Below are positions 35,901 to 47,900 of a stretch of 64,000 nt of DNA, piece after piece (position 1 is the first letter of the stretch; every line of letters starts with the position of its first letter). The notes below the pieces were generated by a model. That model ran no database searches and had not been told where the DNA came from. It saw only the letters and a program-made list of their open reading frames with translations. Source of the stretch: Linyphia triangularis (Eukaryota > Arthropoda > Arachnida > Araneae > Linyphiidae); contig OZ021722.1 in the NCBI GenBank assembly GCA_963978545.1, positions 14,174,301 to 14,238,300 on the forward strand. The letters run 5' to 3'. A program made the translations under genes and the position numbers.

Positions 35901-38900
35901 CTTCTAACAAACTGACTATTATACAGAGATTAAAAATTTGCATAGTAAAAAAAAAAGGGTTACAACACATTATAACATATAAAATGGATGCATTGAAATG
36001 CAAAAGATTGAAGACTTCAAAACATGAAACGAGATATTCTCTGGGAGAAAACAATTAAAAAAAAAAGTAACTAAAAAATGACCTTCACTTCATTTTCTTG
36101 CTTTTTGGGGAACCTTGTGGTTTTTCTTTGACCATTTAGGGACCTTTCTGTGACTTTCTTGACTTTAGGGACCTATTAAACACCTGGATTAACTTAAGAC
36201 TGCACACTTCAAATCTATTACTTCCAACAAAAAAATATCACAGTACAATAAAAATACATTTGGTCTATTTCCTCCATTTAATACATATCTTAATGTTTAT
36301 TGTTTTATAATTAGAAAGAGTATTTCAAAGATTTAAATACACAAAGAAGATTGAAATTACAAATAGGAAAATAAATAAAAAGCAACATACATAATTTAAA
36401 CAATTCAGGAAAAGAAACATAAAAATGGAAACTGAAAACAATAAAACTAAAAGTAATTTTCCTTATAATCTAAAAAGAAAATAAATTTTAATATCTAATT
36501 TTGCTATGAGTATTCAATACTCACGGGAAAATTATACATCTTGTTAAATGAAATTGAGTTTAAATCATCAGTACCTGGACTGACATCCTTGATATAACTG
36601 ACTTAAGAGACCACAATTTCTAATTCTAAACTTTACAAAGGAGGTTTAATTGAACATGTTTTTTAAAGTAACTTATTGTTCAAAGAGCAAATGATTTATA
36701 TTATAAGCGCAAGACTCCGAAATAAACTCCAGGAGTTACGACGTTTCTTAGCTAGTTGTTAAGTGATTCAGGCAAGGTTACATGCAACTATACCTTTAAA
36801 GCTGGAACAAGACATACCTTTGCCACTGTATTTCCGATTAACTTTCTCAATTTCAACTATTGAATAAAACTATACATGCTAAGTCACTGTTAGAGTCAGA
36901 CCTTTATGTGTTTAATATTTGAAAATTGTAATTATTCTTCAGGGTTAAATTGTGAATGACCACAAGCATTGGTTGATGATAAAAAAAAAAAAAAAAGCAA
37001 ATACTCCATTAAGTAAAAAGAACACATTTTAACACCCCTAAAAAAACTAATGCACATAAACAAAACGTTTTACTATAAATCCTTTATATTGTTTACCAAC
37101 TTTTATCAAGAGTGGCCACGAAATTCAGAAAAAAAAGTTCTCCGATAGATTTCTAAAAAATTCCCTGATTTTACGGTAAACTTTTTTTCAAATTTCCCCA
37201 ACTTTTCCAGATGTGTAGACAACTTGATTAAATAGAACATCTAAGCTAAAGGGATAATATGCCAATTTTAAAAAAATAGTTTGGGCGGTAATGAAAAGTT
37301 TAAATTATTCCGTAACATTACGCTTTAACTATTACAACTACAATTTTACGAGAAAATGGCGCCACAATACGGATGAACGGAGAAACGTGCCTTCAGAAAA
37401 AAGAAAATTTCCCTGATTTTCGTGGTATTTTAAAAAACTCCGAGATTTCCCTGGGGTTTTTTTTATCAGAATCGGAAAGCTCCCTGACATTTCCCTGTTT
37501 TCCAGGTTCTGTGACCACTCTGCTTATGTATAATCGCAACTTATCTAAGCAACTTTGAGCCTCAGATAGATTTTTCAGTGTTTGATCACTACAAAGAAAA
37601 CATCCATTCCGTGACTAATTCCCCCCACCCTTGAAACAAATAGTAGAATGTAATGTTATTCACAACAAGTCTACCTGCCATGTTTCAGCTTGATTAGATG
37701 ACACCAAGTGGGTTAAATAGCCCTCTGAATACTTTGCCCGCCACAAACAAATGAAAATACATTTAATATAAAGGATTTAAAGAAAAGTCCAAAAATGCCA
37801 GACCACGCAAATAATCATGATACCAGTAAAACATTCCATACCTGACTTTCAGACAACTCAACCTTGTCCTCCATCCCATCCTGTACCACAACTGGTACAG
37901 GTATGGTCATAGCAGAAGTGACTGCAGTACCAGGTACTACAGCAATAGGAGCCATGTGTGGCGGCAGAGGACCATGGTGCATAGTCACCGGTACATAAGC
38001 CTGCGGCAGTATCATGTTCTGCATAACGGCAAAACTTTGGTTGGTGAATGTTTGAGTGGGTATTGGGTGGGAGGGGTCAAATTCGTTAGAGGTCAGAACA
38101 GGGGTTGGGCTTGGACGAGTGGGTGGTGCTTCTTCATGATGACCATTGATGATTGGCAGAGGCTCTTCGAGGGGAGGGCCAATAGGGAAATTGACAGCAG
38201 GAGGTGGAGCCATTTGGTGAACAGCAACAACAGCAGGGTCCATGTGAGGTGCTGTAAGATGATATGTGGGATGAGTTAAGTTTGAAATACATATACTTGG
38301 GTTTTATTTAGATAAAACTATAAATTCGAATGAGATTGACACATCCCCTCTTCCAATAGACCACATACTACATTGAACTATTTTACTGCAGCTACTCTTT
38401 TATTAAAGTGCATATGATATCCACACACAGAAAGAGAAAATCTTTATAACCTTTTACCAGGGTAGGGCTGCCACTGACTATAGCTTTGAAAATAGTTGCT
38501 TTAGTAGACCCCGATGTTAAAAATAGTAGCCAAAATAATAGTCTCAGACGTTGAAAATAGTAGTCTCGGAAGTTGAAAACTGTAGTAACTTTTTTCAAGA
38601 CTACAATTGTCTTGCTTTAAAGGTTTAAGTGTTCAACAAGATCAGAATAAAACTATTGATTAACATAAAACACGAAAACCCAGACACTCCCCGTTATATA
38701 TATGGTCTTTAGATTCAAAATAGTGTCTTAATATCAAATAAACACGACATCCCATACGATAAAGACAATGTGTTGTAACACTCTTAACGATACTTTATCT
38801 GGTAAAACGTTCAAAAGAATCTAATACCTAGACAATTTTTAATGACTTTTTTTATTAAAAGCAACAAAAAAAAAAATTCTTTAAACCTTCAAAGCAAAAA

Positions 38901-41900
38901 AAGTTAAACTTCATCCCAAAGCAACAGTAAAAATCAACTGGCAAAAAAACATACATAATTTTTTTGAAATTTCCCAGAGTTAAACAACTTTTTGGCAAAA
39001 AAAAGTTTCAAGTTTCAACAATTATACTGTATTGAACAGGTGGATTTTTAATTTTTTTTAAGCGGCATTCAAAGTAATTACATAATAAATTGCTTTGAAA
39101 TTTAAATTATATTTTATAAATTTAGCTACAATATTAAAATTTTTGTCGTTTTTCATCGATTGACCTACACGGCGAAATGGATCCTCACACCGACACACAT
39201 CATGTCTATAAAATCAACAGAAGCCTTAATGAAAGCCCCCATTACAATAATGCAAATCTCGGCCGTTATAGCATCAGCACCAAAATGGCTGAGCAAATAT
39301 CGGGAAAAGCAGCTATTAAATCCTTAAATTAGCGTAACCTTTAGTGAAAATATCTATCGCTTCAATGTAAATATAAACGATAGTGCCTCCCATAGCGATG
39401 CAAATCTTGCAATGGGTCTGTAACATCAACGTAATACACTGCAAAAATGGCAGTCACAACAACGAAAATCTCGGCGATCACCTGGCATATAAGCCTAAAT
39501 CTCGGCAATAGCACCCATTGTATCGGCGTAAAAATCAGTGAAATTAACAATCACACACTAACATAAATATTTATGATAAAGAATAACATTAAAGGAAGCA
39601 GTGATAAAAGTGGTCATTTTACCAAAGGTTTTGGAAATTCTGAATGCAGGAAAGGATCCATGGCGATCAGACTTTTAAGCAAGCACATAACACACATGCA
39701 CCCCCTAGAAATGTTAATGTGGATTTGCATCGAAAGGAAATTTTGGTCAAAAACGCTGAAATCGGCATATCCGCAGAACTATATATCATGTGTGATTTTT
39801 AGTGTGGATTTCATTCCCATATGTTAAGTCAAAGAAACAAAAGCTTGCTTTTCACAACCGTCTTGTTTCACACACAAGTAACTTCCATTTCGGAGCTTTG
39901 CTTATATTATAGTGATAGGTGATGTGTGGATGCAAAATGTCATATAAGACGCTTCTCCTATTTCGTGATTTTCAATACCTGGTGACTGACATTGGAAAAT
40001 AACTAGGATTTTTTATACTTAAATACTACAACTACCTTGGCAAAGTTAGACGACTGTTTTAATAAGAGAAGAAAACGATTTATAATGACATTATCAGGCC
40101 ATTTAAACTGTACAAAAGTAAATACCCCATTGGCTAAGTGGCAATCCTCAATCGCTAAATGTATAATTTAATCGGTATTTTTACGCAAATATGAATTCTC
40201 ATTTGAAAAAGAAAACTGCTAATACGAATGGCAGTTTTTCCGGCGTTCACGACAAATTCCTTTTTATCAACAAAAGTAAATAAAGGCAAAACAATTTGAT
40301 ATTTGAGAATATATAGTGTATGTTGTTGAGACTTGCACAACGAAAGGTAAAACATAGGAACCAGACAGGCAGGCGAAAACAACCGTGTTTGATGTCGAAA
40401 ATAACAATTGCCAGTGTGCTGTTACCATGGAGATACTATCATTGTACTATAAAAACAACCACTCGATCCATGAATATAAACTAAAATTAACACCTATTTC
40501 GACAACGTTTACTCTTATCACCTCCTTATAAATATCACCGTTTTCACAAAACTGTATTAGTACTCAACAGGCGATTTTTTTGTTCGTCCTACTATTGGAC
40601 TGTAATTTCTTAAAAAATAGTTGCCTTAGCCCAAAAATAGTTGAAGGTTTTGCTTAAAGTAGTCGTTTTGGGCTCTTTTTTCATTGAAATAGTAGCCATA
40701 GTCACCTGGCCACTAAAATATTCGCTTTAGTAGCCTTTTTAGTTGCCTGTGGCAGCCCTGCTAGGGTGGCCACAAAATTCAGAAAAAAAATTCTCTGATT
40801 TACCTGACAGATTTCTAAAAAAATTCCTGATTTTGGGGTAAACTTTTTTTTCAAATTTCCCCAATTTTTTTTAGGTTTTCCAGATATCTATACACCCTGA
40901 TCAAATAGAACATGTATGCTAAAGAGATAATATGCAATTTCTTAAAAATAGTTTGGCTGGTAATGAAAAGTTTAAATTATTCCGTAATATTAAACTTCTA
41001 ATGATTACCCCACCAAAAATCTTCAGTAAATAGCGCTAAAATACGGATGAGCGTGCCTTAAACAAAACAAATTTTCCCTGATATTCATGAAATTTTAAAA
41101 AAATTCCTTGACATTTCCCTGATTTTTTCAAGAATCAGAAAGTTCCCTGCCATTTCCCTGATTTCCAAGTTTTCCCAGTTCTGTGGCCACTCTGCTTACG
41201 GAGTTTTACATGTTTTTATGGTTTACCCATTACGATGAATGAACACAAGATGCAATAGCAACTGTTTACATCAGCGTAACACTCAGCAAAAAGAATAGAA
41301 ATCTCAGCAATTATGAAAGTATTGGTGAATTTCAAAGGTATTGGAAAAAAGTGAGAAATAATATTTAGCGTAGGTCTTTTCCTAAAGTTTCAAAGAATGT
41401 CCATAAAACCAATAAGAATCTGTAAAAACTATGGAAAATCAGAGAAAATCTGTTAAAAAGTTGGCATTTCTGTATATAGTACAAGAAAGAAAGTCTTTCA
41501 CTGAGCTGAAAGACTTTTAGGGTTGAACTTTAAGAAACTCCTTATGTAGTAGACAGAAAACAGATATTACTATTAATAGTAAAATAGTAGTAGTTCTATT
41601 ATAGTAAAATTGCATCAGAACATTTTTTTAAATGACATTAAGTAACATTAGATTGCCATTCTATTTTTTAACCTTGTCCAGAAACAAATTAGAAAAAATT
41701 AAACTGTAAAAATTTTAGATTATAAATTTGAGTATTTGAAATAAAAGTAGTTTGAATAAATAAGTTTGCACAAAATTTGGAGTTCCTTTCAAGTATAGCA
41801 TTTATTGATAAGAAAGGATTGTTTTTTTTTTTCTTATAGTGGTATTGATTTTACAATATTGTACGGATTTTATCGTTTAGATACTAACAGTGATGTAAGT

Positions 41901-44900
41901 ACCCAAATGTGATTTTGGAGCACTGTCGGAACAGTAAAAATACAATTTTGGAGCAGTAAATTATTACATTCAAATTAGAGATAAACCAAATATTTGTGCA
42001 TATTTCAACCTTAATATTTCAAATTAATTTTTTTAAAAAAAGATGTAACTTGTTCCTTATATAAATAAGTTTGCATTCTAAATTTACATTAATTTGAATT
42101 ACTCAAAAAATAAATTAAAAAGCATGACGTTGGTTTACGAACAAGGCACTTGCGTTTTTTTTTTTACATCAGAGCTCAGGTAATAAGAAACTTAATTATT
42201 AACCTCTTTAACACAAATTAAAATATTAGGAAGTTTTCCATGATTTCATAAAGTTCGGTCCATCACTGAAAGCTATTCGAAATAATCTCAGTTTGAGTTA
42301 GTTTTAACAACCGATGAAATAAAAATTTTTATTTAAAAACTCTAGCCTGCCTAGAACCAATTACCTATAAAAGTTCTTGCCAATAATCCTAAATAATTTA
42401 ATTCTATGCAAGTACTCCCCCCCCCCGCAAAAAAAAAATGTTCCACAATGTTGTCTAGCGGCAAGAATTAGATTTCATAACTTGTTTGGACTGACAACTT
42501 TACTATTTATTTGTTTATTGGGAGATAAATTTTTTTTAACTCAAAACAATTAAAACTTTTAACAGAAATCTGACAACATTTAATTTTTTATACAAAAAAG
42601 AACTTCTTAATATAATTAAATAATAAAGAATAAATTAAAATAAGGTAAGTTAAAAAATATTAATTTTTGTAGGAAAGATTAGGGATTCGCAGCAGTATAT
42701 GGCCCTTACGCCGTTAAACTTCAACCGAACCAATCAGGGAAAAATCCATTTTTCCAACATTCTCCATTGCCATGCTAAATCTCAAGGTCAATGGAAACAA
42801 TATGAAGGTCTTAAGTCTGAGTAAGCCACACAAAAAAAAAAACACATTTGGTTAATTTTTTTAAATATATGCTAAAAATAATCATGTACTCATAAAGTAT
42901 AAAGAAAAATATTTATTCTGTTTAGTGACAACCAGGCAAAAAAAAAAATCCAAAGTGGATGCATAAAGATAGATTTCATGCCTTCTTCAGTTTGAACACA
43001 AATCACGAATCCCTGGTTGGTTAGATGAAGTTTAACAGTGCAAGGGCCATATCGCCGCAAATCCCTGTTCTTTCCTACAGCTAATTTAAAAGTTCAAATA
43101 TTTGTAAATACAAGAAATCCTTACTTTTTTTTTAAATAGAGAGATAGCTTTAATCTCCCCCTCCTCTCCCATTCAAGTTCTTAGTAAAATTCCAAGTCCA
43201 CCTAAGGTACGACTTGGCGCTTTTTCTGAGAATTGGCGACAATAAAAGAATTGCATAATATGCATTTTTATGTTGGTTGCCAAGTTAAAATCATGATCCA
43301 ACATCCAGGTTTGCCAAAAAAAACAATATTCAAATTCCGTTTAACTGATGACTTTGAAATTAAGCCCCCGGGAAGGGGGGAGGGGAGGGTTGTCAATTGG
43401 ATTAAGAAGTTTAGAAATTTTAAAAAATGTTTGCATTTTCTTTAAGCACCTAAGAAAATTATATACCCTCTACTATTAAAATCAGGCAAGAGAGCAAATC
43501 TACACCAGATGTACAAAGATTGCTTGGGTGAAAATTACGATACTTGTATTCTATTTTTAGTACGGTCAATAAAAATAATTCTAAAAATAATCATGTATTC
43601 TGTAAGTATAATGAAAAATATTAATTTTTAAGAACTAAAACCAGCAAAGAAAACATAATTAAACTAGATGCACATAAATTCATTAACTACTTCTTTACAG
43701 TTGAAAACTTAAAACAAAACTGAGAGAGATTGTATTTTCAAGTGCGAACCCTTTCCGGCACGTTAACTGACGAAAAACGCCCTTGAAGTGCAAAATATTC
43801 TTAATCGCTTTGTTGGCGACGTTCCATGATAATTGTGAACAATTTCAAGGCAAAAATCTCGCCAAGTACTTTCTGAAGCCAAAAAATGATCTTTTGGCGT
43901 AATCTTGACCGAAAAGAGATTTTTGGTGCAGTTTGGTGCACATCGGCGCAATGGAGCAGCTCTTACATCCCTGTACTAATAATGGTGATGTTTCCCCCTG
44001 ACATAGAAGATAAGTGGCTTCTGGCCAAGGGATAAGATGCTCTTTTTAACAATTTACTGAATGCTTATCTTTTTAAATGTCATGGACAAGTTATTTAGAG
44101 GAAATACATACCATCCAGATCAATTTGGGATTCCTGCAGAAAATTGAAACTGCTCTCGGGAACGAGCACTTCTTGCAAGGGACCATTTTGCGCACTTGGT
44201 GCCAATGCTGGTGAGATTTCTTCCTGAAGAGGCTCGTTGTTAATCGTGACATTCTCAATTACTTCACTTTGGTCCTAAAAGTAGTGAAAGTAGTAGTAAG
44301 TTTTTTAGGTAAACACTTTCTCTGATTACACTATCTGTTCATGAAATAAGTGCAAAAATGTGAAACACTTTTTGTTGGAAATGCAACCAAAATCAGAACC
44401 ATATATTACTCATTGTAATTAGTTTTGGCAAAATAAATTTCTTTAATCAAAGGAAAAGAGTCGACCCTGTAACAGTGTTTAAGCTGGGGTACTAAATTAC
44501 TTTAGCAAAAGAGTTAAATCACAATTATCTTTTGAGCAAAATGCTAAAATGGTTAGCTCCATCACTTTTAATATTTTCATCTAAATTTAAAAAAAAATAC
44601 GTAATAAATTCATTACAAATACTAAAAAACGCTATGTTATACCACATAATCAATAAGATAAGTGCACATTCAATTTGTGCAATCTATTAGGTCGATGTCT
44701 AATTTTGGAATAGCAAAAATAGTGATTTTGCCAATTTTGGTTCATAATTTTTTAGCAACCAAATTTTATCATCTTAACATTCGAGGATATCCATAAGCAT
44801 TTTGCTAAAAATGCACCCACAGCTTAATCATTTTCCTGTAAATTAGCAAGTTGCAAGATTTAGGCAAGCTGTTAGATAAAATATAGATTTCTCAGCTACC

Positions 44901-47900
44901 TATTGTCCCGTAACAAATGCTAGGGCATAAAACATGCTCAAATTATTTTCTTAAAATTAAACAAACAAAAAATTGACCACCATATAGTTGCAATTAAGCA
45001 AATTGTTTTTTCTTAAAAACAATTGCTACTTAACGTACTTTAAAAAAAAAAAAAAAAAATACATACAAACCCAATACATAATAACACAATATAATAGTAT
45101 GAACTAACATAAGAGGTCTCAGATTAATAAGATAACCTGTAAATAAACCCTAAAGTCTTTAGAAAAATAACTTTAAAGCGTAAACTAGCTTTCACGGGCG
45201 ACGGGCCTCGATCCAGGGACCATTGTGTCTCTAGACAGATGCTTTACCGCTGTGCAAATGAGTACTCCAGTGCACAGAAGTTTTATCTGTTATTTGATGT
45301 CGCCATATATAGCCCCCTCCCAGTGACGAAGGAGCGATACTGTTGATCAACGTCTGATCGGAGTTGGAGGTTTGGGATGCTTGTTGCATCGCTTGTTGTG
45401 ATGTAGTGTCTCCTTTCAGAAGCGCCGATAGATGGCAGCATGATTCGTTTTTAGTCCAGTCACCAATAAAAATAAATATTTTAAACTACAAATTCATTTT
45501 CATTTAAGCTTTTTTATTGCTTTAAAACTGAGGCGCCAACTAGGCGGCCAGAAACTGGTGACATGTCCGGGTCACCAATAAAGCGTAAACTAGCTTTCAC
45601 GGGCAACGGGCTTCGGTCCAGGGACCATTGTGTCTCGAGACAGATGCTTTACCGCTGTGCAAAAGAGTACTCCAGTGCACAGAAATTTTATCTGTTATTT
45701 GATGTTGCCACAACTTTACCATTAGCCAGTCCTAAATTTAATACCATTGAAATAAATCTAACAAGTTAAAATAACTTTATTTTCTACGGGCAAATCAGGT
45801 ATAAAAAAGATGCATTGACAAAACATAGTTGTTTGAATTATAATAGAAGTCTTGTGCAGTATATTATTCTATAAATCTAACCGAGTAGAAAAGTGGTAAT
45901 CACCACTTATTAATCTTTTACTGTTGTTTATTAATGTAACTTGCATCAATTATTGATCTTTAAACAATGTCTCTTATTGAGAGTTACTGTCGCAACCTAA
46001 ATTTCTTTTAAACAAGCCTTTTATACAAGCCAAAAATTTTACAATAGCGATATTTTAACCATTCTTGTACCCACAAAAGTATTGCATTAGGCACACAGGC
46101 AGTGAGAGACTATATGGGTTATTCCATGCAAAGGGGAAAAAACTTTTAAAAATTAAAATTTTAATAAAATATTTTTTTACACATTTTTGTGTGCAAAAAG
46201 TTTCAAAGTTTATTCTTAGTAGTTGGTTTTTAAAATATAATAATTTCTAAAAGTTGAAAACACTCTTGTTCTGTTTTAATGGAAGTGCGTAGAGTGATTT
46301 TAAAAGTGGGTAAAATAATAATTTTTTTTCTTCTTTTCTTTCTATAGTTATGCTAAGTGTTTTTAAATAATTATATTACCTTAAATAATAGTAAAAATGA
46401 TTTAAACAAGTTTTTCAATGATTAAATTCGTGTATTTCATTGATTTTAAAATTGATTGTTTCATGTAATGTAAGTTACCAGAAATGTGTTTATTTTCGTA
46501 TGATATTTAAAACAAACCAAAGAGATATTTGTTAATATATATTTTTCTTACTTTTAGATATGTACTTAACAGAAATCTATACTTTTATTTTGTATATACT
46601 TTTTCTAATTATGAAATAATTAAAATTTGTAACGTAAGTTACCAAAAAGATAGAACTTGAGGTATCAATGGAGAATTTTCCATAGAATACTAATAAACTT
46701 TCCATAAAAAATAAAATATTTATTTACTCATGGTCCAAAGTAAAAAATAAATAATTTGAATAAATCTTTTTTTGTTTCTAGCAACTCCCTCAGGTTCAGT
46801 TTTAATTGCAATGTTATAATGACTAAACATTCTTTCTAATCAAACCTAAGCATATCGATTAAGAAATTTTTAATATTATATTAATTACCAATATTGATTT
46901 CTACATTTTGATATTAATATGTTATTGGAGTGTAGATCTTAAATGAAGTGTAAGAGTGCTAACAAGGAAACAAATTGTTAATAAAGCTGAGCATTATGTA
47001 CTGGCAGCTTAAAATAAGACATTAAGATTCACAACTAAAAAAATATAGATCACTACTGGTAAAAAAAATTCCAAGTCCAAAATGACAAACCTATTTTTCA
47101 TAGCTAACACAATGCAGAATATTAGAATCTCTATTTAAAAAATTTGTAAATGAAAAGTTTCCCTATGGCAGAATATTAAAATATCTGTTTAAAAAATTTC
47201 AGAAGGAAAAGCCAATGAATTTCTTCTAAAGCTTCGTAAGAAAAAATCATAGAAACTTGAAAGTGAATGATTGGTATTATAGGTCATTATGACAATTCAC
47301 TGTATCCAAGTATAATAACTGTCACAAAAGATGACAACTTTAAAGGTAATGTGGTAGTTTCAGCACTTTATTACGCATCTCAAAATTGAAATGAAGGATT
47401 TAGTTCAAACTGGAAATAATCCAATCATACAGATGAATTTTTTTTATAAAAAGGAAGATTTGATTCATAAAATGAAACAATATGTAGCAGTGGGCATTAT
47501 AAAATAGAAGAATAAAACCTACTACTTGAAGAATGAATATTCCTTTTTTTTTTTATTATTTAGCTTTTTTAATTATGTTTTTAAATTTTGATAGTTGTAA
47601 ACCTCTTAATAACTTAAAACATAAGTTAGTTTAATAAAAATAAAGCAATTGGTATATAATTTCTGAAACGTGCAAATGTTTAAGGTAAGTTATCATAAAG
47701 TAAGTTACTCTTAATTAAATTGCTATTAAAAAAAATGTTTCATGCAGATAATTTTAAATTGCATAATTGCAATTCTTAAATATTAGAGTAGGATTTAACT
47801 TTAAAATACCAAAATGTTAAACAGAACAGAATTTTATCAAAAACTAAATGAACTTTATACTCTATTTCCTTTTGGCGTAACGTAAGTTACTGCACTTAGT

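Larger units (their letters stand above)
35162..37841 (-). other. Caprin intron between exons g and h
   Basis: Donor GTATGG, acceptor TTTTAG. Its 5' portion (in gene direction) holds the family M element 37078-37778. The rest (35162-37077) is AT-rich without identified elements. Confidence 0.5.
38252..44111 (-). other. Caprin intron between exons f and g, the longest internal intron
   Basis: 5860 nt, donor GTATGT, acceptor TTACAG. It is built largely of mobile DNA: 38464-40759, 40763-41193 and 41888-43973 together account for most of its length. A perfect 11-bp stem (AAAGTCTTTCA/TGAAAGACTTT) lies near 41490-41517. Confidence 0.6.

Noticed and set aside
37956..38279. 107-codon plus-strand open frame
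   Set aside because: Shadow of the minus-strand Caprin exon g, whose product joins in frame with its neighbours.
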